A model generated the notes under the pieces. That model was not told where the DNA came from and made no database searches. It saw only the letters and a list, made by a program, of their open reading frames with translations. A program made the position numbers and the translations under genes. Source: Verrucomicrobiota bacterium (lineage in GTDB: Bacteria > Verrucomicrobiota > Verrucomicrobiia > Opitutales > Opitutaceae). From it: a DNA stretch of 64,000 nt. The stretch is from contig JAEWBF010000064.1 in assembly GCA_023391285.1 (NCBI GenBank), forward strand, positions 1-64,000, given 5' to 3'. Position 1 is the first letter of the stretch, and every line of letters starts with the position of its first letter. Shown piece by piece: positions 10,227-19,033 of this stretch.

Positions 10227-10370
10227 AACCACGAATGGACACGCATTCACACGAATTCGGAGGAGAGTGTTCCGAGGACCGCACCACCTCCCTGATCAAC
10301 TTCAACTGGGACCTACGAACATGGCCTTAGGGTCGCAGTCATTCGTGTCCATTCGTGTCCATTCGTGGTT
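10227..10370. repeat. Inverted pair of decamer-unit (CGTGTCCATT) repeats
   Basis: The left arm at 10227-10257 begins AACCACGAATGGACACG. The right arm at 10340-10370 is the inverse, two ATTCGTGTCC units followed by ATTCGTGGTT. Arms are about 31 bases and separated by 82 bases, between the convergent 9474 gene and glnK. Related arms occur at 21574, 34345, 40537, 41658, 44083 and 60514. Each is three 10-base units ending in CGTGG or CGCGG. Confidence 0.85.
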
Positions 10371-10425
10371 AAACTCAATGAACGAATGACTCGACGCTGG
10401 CACCCCCTCGCTTTCGCGCGCCCAG

Positions 10426-10456
10426 CAAAAAGCCGATCTCCCGCAGGAGATCGGCT
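10426..10456 (-). terminator. Terminator after the third glnK
   Basis: A perfect 11-bp stem: AGCCGATCTCC (10431-10441), loop CGCA, GGAGATCGGCT (10446-10456). On the minus strand it is followed by a T run (A at 10427-10431). It lies 31 bases after the glnK stop. Confidence 0.88.
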
Positions 10457-10486
10457 CGACGACAAAATCCGGCTGAAACTCGTCTC

Positions 10487-10825
10487 TTAAACCGCCCCTT
10501 CGCCGCGTTCGTCCGTGCGGATGCGAATCACGTCCTCCACCGGCAGCACAAACACTTTGCCGTCGCCGATCTTTCCGGTCTTCGCCGTCCGCACGATCGT
10601 CTCCACGACCTTCGGCGCGATCGCATCCGACGTCGCAATCTCGATCTTCACCTTCGGCAGGAAATCCACCGTGTATTCACTCCCGCGATAAATCTCGGTG
10701 TGGCCCTTCTGGCGTCCAAAACCTTTCACTTCCGTGACGGTCATCCCCTCCACGCCAATGCCGGACAAAGCGGCTTTCACTTCCTCGAGTTTGAACGGTT
10801 TGATGACGGCGATGATCAGTTTCAT
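10487..10825 (-). CDS. glnK: P-II nitrogen regulatory protein (third copy, free-standing)
   Basis: 112 residues, the standard P-II length. The T-loop FGRQKGHTEIYRGSEYTVDF contains the uridylylation tyrosine in SEYTVDF. The B and C loops (KTGKIGDGKVFVLPVEDVIRIRTDERG) bind ATP/ADP and 2-oxoglutarate. Its T-loop is identical to those of the two other P-II proteins here, but the 65-80 region (SDAIAPKVVETIVRTA) differs most. It has its own terminator, and a terminator after the preceding glnK separates it from that unit, so it is probably a separate transcript not paired with a transporter. Confidence 0.96.
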   Translation of the reverse strand: MKLIIAVIKPFKLEEVKAALSGIGVEGMTVTEVKGFGRQKGHTEIYRGSEYTVDFLPKVKIEIATSDAIAPKVVETIVRTAKTGKIGDGKVFVLPVEDVIRIRTDERGEGAV

Positions 10826-10901
10826 GGGTCAAAAAATTGAGTTACGGCGCTGAAACTCATCCGCTTCTCCCCCCTCCGCAAGTGCGATCCGGCTCAGAGT
10901 C

Positions 10902-10933
10902 AAAAAGAAAGGCCGGCCCTGATCGGGCCGGCC
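10902..10933 (-). terminator. Terminator after the second glnK
   Basis: GGCCGGCCC (10911-10919), loop TGATC, GGGCCGGCC (10925-10933). On the minus strand the stem is followed by TTTCTTTTTG (10910-10901). It separates the amtB-glnK unit from the third glnK. Confidence 0.88.
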
Positions 10934-10960
10934 GTGCGAGCAAAACCTACGAGCCCGTCT

Positions 10961-11299
10961 TCAGAGCGCCGCGTCGCCGCGCTCGTCCGTGCGGATGCGG
11001 ATCACATCCTCGACCGGCGTCACGAAGATCTTCCCGTCGCCGATCTTTCCGGTTTTCGCCGCCTTGATGATCGCATCGATCGCTTTTCCGACCAGCGCGT
11101 CCGCGGTCGCGATCTCGATCTTCACCTTGGGGAGAAAATCCACCGTGTATTCGCTGCCACGGTAGATTTCGGTATGACCCTTCTGCCGGCCGAAGCCTTT
11201 TACTTCGGTGACGGTCATACCCTCGATTCCGACTTCAGAGAGGGCAGCTTTCACTTCCTCGAGTTTGAACGGCTTGATGATGGCAGTAATGAGTTTCAT
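10961..11299 (-). CDS. glnK: P-II nitrogen regulatory protein (partner of second amtB)
   Basis: 112 residues, with the same T-loop (GHTEIYRGSEYTVDF) and nucleotide-binding C loop (TPVEDVIRIRTDERGD) as the other two copies. It starts 18 bases after the amtB stop, the classical amtB-glnK pairing in which P-II plugs the ammonium channel when nitrogen is plentiful (family knowledge). A terminator follows at 10902-10933. Confidence 0.96.
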   Translation of the reverse strand: MKLITAIIKPFKLEEVKAALSEVGIEGMTVTEVKGFGRQKGHTEIYRGSEYTVDFLPKVKIEIATADALVGKAIDAIIKAAKTGKIGDGKIFVTPVEDVIRIRTDERGDAAL

Positions 11300-11317
11300 G
11301 GCGTCAGGAGTTTGAGG

Positions 11318-12727
11318 TTAACCGATATAGCCTTCTTCGCCGTGCTCGCTGATATCAAGCCCGGCCGATTCAACTTCCGGCGAAGCGCGCAATCCAACGG
11401 TCGCTTTCACGATGAACGCGATGATCGCCGTCGCCACCACGCTCCAGACGATCGTTACGACGACCGCCTTTAGCTGTTCGACCACCAGACCATCGGTCAA
11501 ACCTTCGATCGCGGGATTCACCGAAGCATCGGCGAACACTCCCGTCAGGATCGCGCCGAGCGTGCCGCCCACCCCGTGCACGCCAAACGTGTCCAACGCG
11601 TCGTCATAGCCCAGCGCCTTCTTCAAATAAGCCACCGCGACGTAAGGAATCACGCCCGCGAGAATCCCCATGAACACCGCCGAACCGGCCGAAACGAAGC
11701 CGGCCGCAGGCGTGATCACCACCAACCCACCGACGATACCCGAACAGAATCCGAGCACGCTCGGATGACCGCGGGTAACCCACTCCGCCAGAGCCCAGGA
11801 GAAACCCGCGATCGCGGCGCAAAGCGTCGTCGTGGTGAACGCACTCGCGGCGATACCGTCCGCCGCGCCGGCCGAACCGGCGTTGAAGCCATACCAACCC
11901 ACCCACAGAATACCGGTGCCGATCATGCACAGCACCATCGAGTGCGGCGGCATCGCTTCTTTGCCGAAACCGCGGCGCTTGCCGAGCACGATGCAGAGCA
12001 CCAGCGCGCTCCACCCCGAGGTCATGTGCACCACGGTGCCGCCCGCGAAGTCGATCGCCTTGATCACGCCCGCGCCGCCGGCCATCAAACCGCCGCCCCA
12101 CACCATGTGCGCGAAGGGGAAATACACGGCGAACATCCAGATCGCCACGAAGAACAGCACCGCGCTGAACTTCATGCGCTCCGCAATCGCGCCCACGATC
12201 AGCGCTGGCGTGATGATCGCGAAGGTGAGCTGGAAGATCGCGAAGACATTTTGCGACACCCACGGCAGCGTGGAGGGATTGCTGTCAACGCCCTTGAACA
12301 GAGCGAAATCGAGTCCGCCGATGAACGGATTCCCCGGCGCAAAGGCCAGGCTGAAGCCCGCCGCCCACCAGAGCAGAGTCACCAAACCCGCGATGCCAAG
12401 ACACTGCGCCAGCACCGAAAGGACGTTCTTCTTGCGCACCAAGCCACCGTAGAAAAGAGCCAGTCCAGGCAGCGTCATGAACAACACCAAGACCGATGAC
12501 GTCATCAGCCAGGCATTGTGTCCGGGACCGGGTCCAGCGACCTTGGAGGCCACATCGGGCGTGCGCGCTCCGTTGTTCACATACGCCTCGAGATCGGCGA
12601 TCCGCTGCTCGATCGTGGGCTCGGCGGGCGGCGCCGCCGGTTCCTCCTGGGCAAAAGCCGCGTGGCTGGCCAACCAGCACAACCCGGCTGCAATGATGGG
12701 GCGAACTAGATGAAGCAAACTTCTCAT
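11318..12727 (-). CDS. amtB: Ammonium transporter (second copy)
   Basis: 469 residues from the ATG at 12727. This start is chosen because GAAGGT lies 7 bases upstream, and it gives a clean signal peptide (LHLVRPIIAAGLCWLA, cleavage before QEEP). An in-frame ATG at 12751 is the alternative. The periplasmic N-terminal stretch is proline/alanine-rich. The channel follows: PGLALFYGGLVRKKNVLS, then the twin histidines in VVHMTSGWSALVL and FGVHGVGGTLGA. About 11 membrane helices. It pairs with the glnK 18 bases downstream. Confidence 0.96.
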   Translation of the reverse strand: MRSLLHLVRPIIAAGLCWLASHAAFAQEEPAAPPAEPTIEQRIADLEAYVNNGARTPDVASKVAGPGPGHNAWLMTSSVLVLFMTLPGLALFYGGLVRKKNVLSVLAQCLGIAGLVTLLWWAAGFSLAFAPGNPFIGGLDFALFKGVDSNPSTLPWVSQNVFAIFQLTFAIITPALIVGAIAERMKFSAVLFFVAIWMFAVYFPFAHMVWGGGLMAGGAGVIKAIDFAGGTVVHMTSGWSALVLCIVLGKRRGFGKEAMPPHSMVLCMIGTGILWVGWYGFNAGSAGAADGIAASAFTTTTLCAAIAGFSWALAEWVTRGHPSVLGFCSGIVGGLVVITPAAGFVSAGSAVFMGILAGVIPYVAVAYLKKALGYDDALDTFGVHGVGGTLGAILTGVFADASVNPAIEGLTDGLVVEQLKAVVVTIVWSVVATAIIAFIVKATVGLRASPEVESAGLDISEHGEEGYIG

Positions 12728-12765
12728 AATCGGACCTTCATTTAGCAGCATTGATACCAGTTCCG

Positions 12766-12781
12766 TGACACACGCGTGTCA
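12766..12781. promoter_or_regulatory. Palindromic operator-like site upstream of second amtB
   Basis: TGACAC (12766-12771) and GTGTCA (12776-12781) frame a perfect 10-base palindrome ACACGCGTGT (12770-12779). It lies about 40 bases before the amtB start and just after the terminator of the preceding glnK, where a promoter for the second amtB would be needed. No regulator is assigned. Confidence 0.35.
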
Positions 12782-12787
12782 TGGAAC

Positions 12788-12822
12788 AAAAAAACCGGCC
12801 CCGTTCATCACGGGGCCGGTTT
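12788..12822 (-). terminator. Terminator after the first glnK
   Basis: A perfect 12-bp stem: AAACCGGCCCCG (12792-12803), loop TTCATCA, CGGGGCCGGTTT (12811-12822). On the minus strand it is followed by seven T (12794-12788). It ends the first amtB-glnK unit. Confidence 0.92.
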
Positions 12823-12848
12823 GGCAAAGAACTTACCAAATCCGCCGG

Positions 12849-13187
12849 TTAGATCGCCGCTTCGCCGCGTTCGTCCGTGCGGATGCGGATCACTTCCTCG
12901 ATCGGAACAACGAACACTTTGCCGTCGCCGATTTTTCCGGTCTTCGCCGACTTGATGATCGCGTCGACCGCTTTTCCGACCATCGAGTCCGCCGTGGCGA
13001 CTTCGATCTTAACCTTCGGCAGGAAGTCCACCGTGTATTCGCTGCCACGATAGATTTCCGTATGCCCCTTCTGCCGGCCGAAGCCTTTGACTTCGGTCAC
13101 GGTCATGCCCTCGACGTTGATCTCGGCCAGCGCGGCCTTCACTTCCTCGAGTTTGAACGGCTTGATGATGGCGATGATGAGTTTCAT
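12849..13187 (-). CDS. glnK: P-II nitrogen regulatory protein (partner of first amtB)
   Basis: 112 residues with the P-II T-loop tyrosine (SEYTVDF) and the C loop VPIEEVIRIRTDERGE. It lies 86 bases downstream of the first amtB and before the terminator at 12788-12822, so both are likely one transcript from the sigma-54-like promoter at 14704. Nearly all differences from the other two copies fall in residues 18-25 and 65-82, leaving the channel-contacting T-loop unchanged. Confidence 0.96.
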   Translation of the reverse strand: MKLIIAIIKPFKLEEVKAALAEINVEGMTVTEVKGFGRQKGHTEIYRGSEYTVDFLPKVKIEVATADSMVGKAVDAIIKSAKTGKIGDGKVFVVPIEEVIRIRTDERGEAAI

Positions 13188-13273
13188 GCAGGATGAGTTG
13201 TAAGGTGAGTGGTTGGTTAGCCGTCAGGGCGACCACGAGCAAGGTCGTGGCCGCGCACCGGACAGCCAGTGGA

Positions 13274-14638
13274 TCACTTATGAGCCGCGGTGAAGTCAGG
13301 ATAAGCTTCGTTGCCGTGCTCGCCGATATCGAGACCTTCGGTCTCTTCTTCCGGCGTCACCCGAATGCCCATGATCGCCTTCAACACGAGGCAGATGATA
13401 TACGAGGCGACAAACCCCGTCGCGATCACCGCGAGACAGCCGATCAGCTGCGTCGCGAAGCTGTGCTCCGCATTGGTCGAGAAGATACCCACCGCGAGCG
13501 TGCCCCAGATGCCGCACACGCCGTGCACCGAGATCGCGCCCACCGGATCGTCGATCTTGATCCGGTCGAAGAACAGGATGGAGAAGAACACAATCACGCC
13601 GGCGATAAGACCGATGATGATCGATCCCGCCATCCCCACCGTGTCCGCGCCGGCCGTGATACCCACCAAGCCGGCGAGCACACCGTTCAGCGCCATCGAA
13701 AAGTCCGGCTTCTTCAGGACCACCCACGACGTCACGCCCGCCGCCAGCGCACCCGCCGCCGCCGCGAGCGTCGTCGTCACGAACACATACGAAACACCAC
13801 GCGGATCAGCGCTCAGCACCGAGCCGCCGTTGAAGCCATACCAGCCGAGCCACAGGAGCATCACGCCGATCATCGCGAGCGGCATCGAGTGACCGAGGAT
13901 CGGACGAATCTTGCCGTCGACATACTTGCCGCGCCGCGGCCCGAGCACGATCACCGCCGCGAGCGCCGCGAAACCGCCGAAGCCGTGCACCAGCGTCGAG
14001 CCGGCGAAATCATAGAAGCCCTTGCCGTCGAGCCAGCCGCCGCCCCACTTCCACGAGCCCGTCATCGGATAGACAAACGTGACCAGCAGGATCGTATAGA
14101 TGAAGAACGTGCCGAACTTCACGCGCTCGGCGACCGCACCCGAGACGATCGTCGCCGCCGTGGCCGCGAACATCGCCTGGAAGATAAAGTCGGTCCACCA
14201 CGTATAGGCCGCGTAGGTGTCGGTCATCAAACTCACGTCGGCATTGTCCACCGCGAACCATTTTCCGAGGGCGAAGAATCCATTGAAATCGCCCGGATAC
14301 ATCGCGTTGAAGCCATAGAGCGCATACGTGATGATGCCGATGCAGACCACGATCAGGTTCTTGAAGAGAACATTGACCGTATTCTTCGACTGCGTGAGGC
14401 CCGATTCCAGCGTCGCAAATCCGAGATGCATCACGAAGACGAACATCGCGGAGATCAGAATCCAGAGATTGTTCACCGTGAAAGCAGTGAACGCCGGCGT
14501 CTCGGCAAACGCCTCGTAGCTCGCATACGCAGGCGCTTCAGCCGCCGCCTCCTGTCCGAACGCGCTGGGCAACGCGAGCAATGCAAGAAGGCCTGCCATC
14601 TTCAGGCCGCTGATTAAGTGCTGGGACCGTAGCTTCAT
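13274..14638 (-). CDS. amtB: Ammonium transporter (first copy)
   Basis: 454 residues. The signal peptide is MKLRSQHLISGLKMAGLLAL with cleavage near SAFG-QEA. The channel core has the Amt helices HLGFATLESGLTQSKNTVN and the pore histidines in LVHGFGGFAAL and ISVHGVCGIWGTL. The sequence is clearly divergent from the second amtB (different loops and pore flanks), so this is an old duplication or separate acquisition rather than a recent copy. It is first in the block, directly behind the sigma-54-like promoter. Confidence 0.96.
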   Translation of the reverse strand: MKLRSQHLISGLKMAGLLALLALPSAFGQEAAAEAPAYASYEAFAETPAFTAFTVNNLWILISAMFVFVMHLGFATLESGLTQSKNTVNVLFKNLIVVCIGIITYALYGFNAMYPGDFNGFFALGKWFAVDNADVSLMTDTYAAYTWWTDFIFQAMFAATAATIVSGAVAERVKFGTFFIYTILLVTFVYPMTGSWKWGGGWLDGKGFYDFAGSTLVHGFGGFAALAAVIVLGPRRGKYVDGKIRPILGHSMPLAMIGVMLLWLGWYGFNGGSVLSADPRGVSYVFVTTTLAAAAGALAAGVTSWVVLKKPDFSMALNGVLAGLVGITAGADTVGMAGSIIIGLIAGVIVFFSILFFDRIKIDDPVGAISVHGVCGIWGTLAVGIFSTNAEHSFATQLIGCLAVIATGFVASYIICLVLKAIMGIRVTPEEETEGLDIGEHGNEAYPDFTAAHK

Positions 14639-14703
14639 AATGTGAGGACGAATCGTGGTTGGGTTGTGCAGCGCGATCGTTCCGATCGTGCCGCGCTGCC
14701 AAA

Positions 14704-14719
14704 AGCAGAGGCTGTGCCA
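14704..14719 (-). promoter_or_regulatory. Sigma-54 (RpoN) type promoter of the first amtB-glnK unit
   Basis: Read on the minus strand the site is TGGCACAGCCTCTGCT. It matches the consensus TGGCACR-N4-TTGCW except for one base (C for T before TGC). The invariant GG (-24) and GC (-12) are ten bases apart, as required. Transcription would begin near 14693, leaving a leader of about 55 bases before the amtB start. Nitrogen control of amtB-glnK through RpoN/NtrC is the established pattern in many bacteria. Confidence 0.72.
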
Positions 14720-14733
14720 GCGTCGCTCTGCGC

Positions 14734-14763
14734 AAAAAAACAGGGCGGATCCAAGATCCGCCC
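14734..14763 (-). terminator. Terminator after aspS
   Basis: GGGCGGATC (14743-14751), loop CAA, GATCCGCCC (14755-14763). On the minus strand it is followed by TG and seven T (14740-14734). Between the aspS stop and this hairpin is a second palindrome, CTCCGCCG/CGGCGGAG (14783-14800). Confidence 0.9.
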
Positions 14764-14814
14764 TCGTCCCTCTCGTTATATTCTCCGCCGTGCGGCGGAG
14801 TGCTGACGACCGGA

Positions 14815-16602
14815 TTACTCCGGCATCACCGTCGCTATATGCAGTTCCTTCAGCTGCCGCGCCGTCACCGGCGTCGGGCTCTGCGCCATGAGGTCCTGCC
14901 CCTTCTGCGTCTTCGGAAAGGCGATCACGTCACGAATGCTCGTCGTGCCGCACAAGAGCGCGACCATGCGGTCGAGACCAAACGCAATCCCGCCATGCGG
15001 TGGCGCGCCATACGTGAAGGCTTTCAACATATAACCGAAGCGGCTCTCCACGACGTCCTGCGGAATCTTCAATACATCCTCGAACACCTTCTTCTGCAGC
15101 GCCGGTTGGTGAATACGAATCGATCCGCCGCCGAGCTCCATGCCGTTCAATACAACGTCATAGTGCTGCCCGCGCACTTTCTTCGGATCGCTGTCGAGCA
15201 ACGCTGCATCTTCCGCCACCGGCGCCGTGAACGGATGATGCGTCGCCACGTAGCGATTCTCCGCTTCGTCGTAACTCATCAGCGGAAAATCGACGACCCA
15301 CAGGAATTTCCAGTCGTCATGACGAATCGTCATCTTGCCGCGCTTCACCAACAGCTGCGCCGACTCCAACCGTAACCGACCGAGAATCGCACACGCCTTC
15401 TCCCACGGCGCCGCCGCGAAGAACACGATGTCGCCTTCCTCCATGTTCAACTTCTGCGTGAGCTCCGCCTTCTCCGCGTCCGTGAAGAATTTCACGATCG
15501 GCGATTTCCATTCGCCGCCCTCGACTTTGATGAAGGCCAGTCCTTTCGCGCCGAGCGATTTCGCGATGTCTTCCAGATTCTTCAGTTCACCCTGCGTGAT
15601 ATCCGACAGTCCTTTCGCGTTCAGCGCCTTGATCACGCCGCCGCCCGCGACCGTCGATTGAAACACCTTGAACGCCGAATTGCGGAAGGTTTCCGACAAC
15701 TCCACAAGCTCCAGCCCGAAGCGCAGGTCCGGCTTGTCGACGCCAAACCGGTTCATCGCATCGACAAACGGCATCCGCTGAAAGGGCGTCGGAATGTCCA
15801 CGTCGAGCACTTCCTTCCACACTTTCTTCAGCATGCCCTCGAACAGTGCATAAACGTCCTCGCGCGTAATGAACGACGCTTCGACGTCCACCTGCGTAAA
15901 CTCCATCTGCCGGTCCGCGCGCAAATCCTCGTCACGGAAACACCGCGCAATCTGAAAATACCGCTCCACCCCCGCCACCATCAGGATCTGCTTGAACTGC
16001 TGCGGCGACTGCGAAAGCGCATAGAACTGCCCCGCGTGAATGCGCGACGGCACCAGATACTCGCGCGCGCCTTCCGGCGTGCTCTTGAACAACGCCGGCG
16101 TCTCCACCTCGATGAATTCCTGCGAATCGAAATAATCGCGGATCGCCTTCGTGGCCTTGTGGCGCACGAAAAGATTCTTCCGCATCTTCGGCCGGCGCAG
16201 GTCGAGATAACGATACGTGAGCCGCAGGTCTTCGTTCACCTTGTCGCCCCCCGCATCATCGAGTGGGAACGGCGGGGTATCCGAAATATTGTGAATCTCC
16301 AGCGCGCTCGCCTCCACCTCGATTTCGCCCGTCGGCAGGCTCTTGTTCTCCGTGCCCGCCGGCCGCCGCACCACCTTGCCGGAAACTTCGATCACCGACT
16401 CCGGCTTCAAATGCTTCAACTGCTCCGCCAGCTTCGCATTGTCGTGCGCCTCTAGCTTGATCTGCGTCACGCCTTTACGATCGCGCAGGTCGACGAAGAT
16501 GATGCCGCCTTGATCGCGGATCGTATCCACCCAGCCGATAAGCGAAACGTTCTTGTCGAGTTCGGCCGGAGTGAGTTGGGCGCAGTGGTGGGAGCGGTGC
16601 AT
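14815..16602 (-). CDS. aspS: Aspartyl-tRNA synthetase
   Basis: Class II synthetase, 595 residues, normal for the bacterial type with the GAD insertion. The start is the ATG at 16602 (MHRSHHCAQL); the frame stays open upstream only as an antisense run through the cytochrome gene. The N-terminal OB fold is followed by EDLRLTYRYLDLRRP, motif 2 in RCFRDEDLRADRQMEFTQ, and motif 3 in GIAFGLDRMVALL near the C-terminus. It is divergent from the 16876 gene across 273 bases that hold no further gene. Confidence 0.97.
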   Translation of the reverse strand: MHRSHHCAQLTPAELDKNVSLIGWVDTIRDQGGIIFVDLRDRKGVTQIKLEAHDNAKLAEQLKHLKPESVIEVSGKVVRRPAGTENKSLPTGEIEVEASALEIHNISDTPPFPLDDAGGDKVNEDLRLTYRYLDLRRPKMRKNLFVRHKATKAIRDYFDSQEFIEVETPALFKSTPEGAREYLVPSRIHAGQFYALSQSPQQFKQILMVAGVERYFQIARCFRDEDLRADRQMEFTQVDVEASFITREDVYALFEGMLKKVWKEVLDVDIPTPFQRMPFVDAMNRFGVDKPDLRFGLELVELSETFRNSAFKVFQSTVAGGGVIKALNAKGLSDITQGELKNLEDIAKSLGAKGLAFIKVEGGEWKSPIVKFFTDAEKAELTQKLNMEEGDIVFFAAAPWEKACAILGRLRLESAQLLVKRGKMTIRHDDWKFLWVVDFPLMSYDEAENRYVATHHPFTAPVAEDAALLDSDPKKVRGQHYDVVLNGMELGGGSIRIHQPALQKKVFEDVLKIPQDVVESRFGYMLKAFTYGAPPHGGIAFGLDRMVALLCGTTSIRDVIAFPKTQKGQDLMAQSPTPVTARQLKELHIATVMPE

Positions 16603-16875
16603 TGCTGGGAAAAACGAGTTGTCGAGCAAGCCAACCCCCGCCGCCCGGAGCAAGCCACAACTCCGCCACGCCCAATGCCCGGCCGGACGATCTCGAACCT
16701 TTTCCCCACCACCCCCGTCCCGGCGCTGTCGGTATTTTTCTGATACAGCTTTAGGCCGTTTCAGCCGCCGAAAGCGTCGCCTGCTGCAAACCGGTCGCCA
16801 TATATCCGTCGCACTGCCCCACGGGTTCCCCTCCCGTTCGTTCGCCCGTTTTTCCCTTCGAAACCCCTGCTTCGC

Positions 16876-19023
16876 ATGGACAAAACCTCCGCCCTGTGGA
16901 CGGGCCTCGGCTGTGCTTTCGCCGCGCTCGTCGTAACCGCCGGTTGCAACCGCTCCGGTCCGCTCGATGACAACGCCGGCGGCCGCACGGCCGCCGACTT
17001 CCCCGAACTCGCCGTCGATGTTTTCGCCGCCATGGACGGCGGCATCTCGCTCACCGAGGACGAAATCAAAGGCCGCAACACTTGGAATCTCTGGTGCGGC
17101 GGCGACGAGCAGTTCTGGGACCGCATGTCCCGCGAGAGCTTCGGCCTCATCGATCTCCTCCTCACCATCGACTCCCGCAAGCGTCCCGATCGCTTCCGCG
17201 AGATGGGCCTCATCAACCAACCCGGTTTCCGCGCCGCGTCTCAGCCGGATGAATACGGCCTCTGGATCGACGAAGCCGTCGAACCCGAACCCGCCGCCAT
17301 CGATGCCAATGTCTACGGCCGGCCCACCGGCATCATGGGTTTCCGTCTCTTTCCGAATCCCGACTTCGACGAAAAGGCCCGCAAGAAATGGGACGGCGCC
17401 CGCTACTACGCGGATCCCGATTACGCCTCCGCTCCTGAACTCGTCCGCCCCTACCGCGTGGGCATCTCCTGCGGCTCCTGCCATATCGCCTTCAATCCGC
17501 TTTCGCCGCCCGACGATCCCGCCAACCCGAAATGGGAAAACCTCTCCTCCGCCATCGGCAACCAATACATCCGCGAGGGCCGCACCTTCGCGCACAAGGT
17601 CAAAGAGGGCGGGTTGTTCTGGGAGATGTTGAAAAACCAGCCGCCCGGCACGTCCGACACGTCGCGCATCGCCACCGATAATATCAATAATCCGAATACA
17701 ATTAATCCGATTTTCCTGCTCGGCGAACGTCTCGCCGCGGGTCACGACGAGAACATCTCCAGCGAGGAAACGCGCCTCATGCCCGGCGTCAGCCCCGACG
17801 CGAACTCCGGCGCCATGAAGGTCCCGATGGTCCTCAAGGACGGCGCCGATTCCGTCGGCATCCCCGGCGCCACCCTCCGCGTTTACGTCAACATCGGCAT
17901 GTATTCGCAACACTGGCTGCAGCAGCACAACGCCCTCGTCGGCCTGACCAGCCAGAAGCCCTTCGAAATCTCCACCGCGCAGGAACATTCCGTCTACTGG
18001 CTCGCGACCCAGGAGAAGTTTAACAACATCGCCAAATTCTTCATGCGCCTGCAGCCGCTCCGGCTCGCCGACGCGCCCGGCGGAAAGAAACACCTCACCG
18101 ACGATCCCGCCGTCCTCCGCCGCGGCGCCATCGCCTTCGCCGAGAACTGCGCCTCGTGCCATTCCAGCAAACGCCCGCCGCCCGGCGCCAACGAAAAAGC
18201 CTGGTTCGCCCAAGCCGTCCTCCAACCCGACTTCCTCGAACGCAACTTCCTCGCCGACGAACGCCGCTACTCCGTCACCGAGGTCGGCACCAATGCCGGC
18301 CGCGCCTTCGGCACCAACGCCAAAGCCGGACACATCTGGGCCAACTTCTCTTCCGATACCTACAAAAACCTCCCGCCCGTCGCCCCGATCGACGTCTACA
18401 ATCCCTACACCGACCGGATGGAGCAGTTCAAATCTCCCACCGGCGGCCCCGGCTACTATCGCCCCGCCTCGCTCATCAGCCTGTGGACGTCCGCCCCGTT
18501 CTTCCACAACAACGCCCTCGGCAAGTTCACCGGTGATCCGTCCGTCGACGGCCGCATGGAAGCGTTCAACGACGCGGTCGAAAAACTCCTCTGGCCCGAC
18601 CTCCGGCTGGATCGCGACTCCATCTGGCGCACCTCGCGCGAATGCGAAATCCAGATTCAGGCCGCCGCGCTCCCCACCGCGTTGCGCGTGATCCTCAAAC
18701 CGCACCTCGATCCCGACGGCTATTTCCGCATCGGCCCCATCCCCGAGGGCACGCCCGTCAATCTCCTCGCCAACCTCGATCCCGACACCGACCCCAAGGA
18801 ACTCGCGAAGCTCTTCCTCAAAATCAAATCGGTCCTCGTTCGCATCAAACTCGAGAACCTCGATTCCGCCGCCGCCAAGGCGCTCATGAAAGACGAGATC
18901 GCACCGCTCCTTTTCGCCGCAAGCAAGTGCCCCGATCTCATCACCGATCGCGGCCACTACTACGGCACCGACCTGCCCGACGACGACAAACGCGCCCTCA
19001 TCGAATATCTCAAAACTTTCTGA
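16876..19023 (+). CDS. Di-haem c-type cytochrome lipoprotein (first of cluster)
   Basis: 715 residues. The N-terminal lipobox-like sequence VVTAGCN suggests an exported lipoprotein anchored at Cys26. There are two c-haem motifs: CGSCH at about residue 199 and CASCH at about 425. Near the end, SLWTSAPFFHNNALG corresponds to the LW.RAPYLHNGSVPTL block of the two later cytochromes, so all three look like one superfamily that includes MauG/RoxA-like di-haem proteins (recognised from memory). It ends 10 bases before the next gene, the likely start of an operon running to the patatin gene at 25838. Possible roles are electron transfer or a haem oxygenase/peroxidase; the substrate is unknown. Confidence 0.85.
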   Translation: MDKTSALWTGLGCAFAALVVTAGCNRSGPLDDNAGGRTAADFPELAVDVFAAMDGGISLTEDEIKGRNTWNLWCGGDEQFWDRMSRESFGLIDLLLTIDSRKRPDRFREMGLINQPGFRAASQPDEYGLWIDEAVEPEPAAIDANVYGRPTGIMGFRLFPNPDFDEKARKKWDGARYYADPDYASAPELVRPYRVGISCGSCHIAFNPLSPPDDPANPKWENLSSAIGNQYIREGRTFAHKVKEGGLFWEMLKNQPPGTSDTSRIATDNINNPNTINPIFLLGERLAAGHDENISSEETRLMPGVSPDANSGAMKVPMVLKDGADSVGIPGATLRVYVNIGMYSQHWLQQHNALVGLTSQKPFEISTAQEHSVYWLATQEKFNNIAKFFMRLQPLRLADAPGGKKHLTDDPAVLRRGAIAFAENCASCHSSKRPPPGANEKAWFAQAVLQPDFLERNFLADERRYSVTEVGTNAGRAFGTNAKAGHIWANFSSDTYKNLPPVAPIDVYNPYTDRMEQFKSPTGGPGYYRPASLISLWTSAPFFHNNALGKFTGDPSVDGRMEAFNDAVEKLLWPDLRLDRDSIWRTSRECEIQIQAAALPTALRVILKPHLDPDGYFRIGPIPEGTPVNLLANLDPDTDPKELAKLFLKIKSVLVRIKLENLDSAAAKALMKDEIAPLLFAASKCPDLITDRGHYYGTDLPDDDKRALIEYLKTF

Positions 19024-19033
19024 CCTTCCTCCG

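Noticed and set aside
10870..10895. Possible sigma-54 site before the third glnK (TTGC present)
   Set aside because: The GG to GC spacing is nine instead of ten, and the -24 region does not match.
12744..12759. Sigma-54-like site (GG and GC correctly spaced) before the second amtB
   Set aside because: Several consensus bases are missing, and transcription would start about 6 bases before the chosen ATG, removing its GAAGGT ribosome site.
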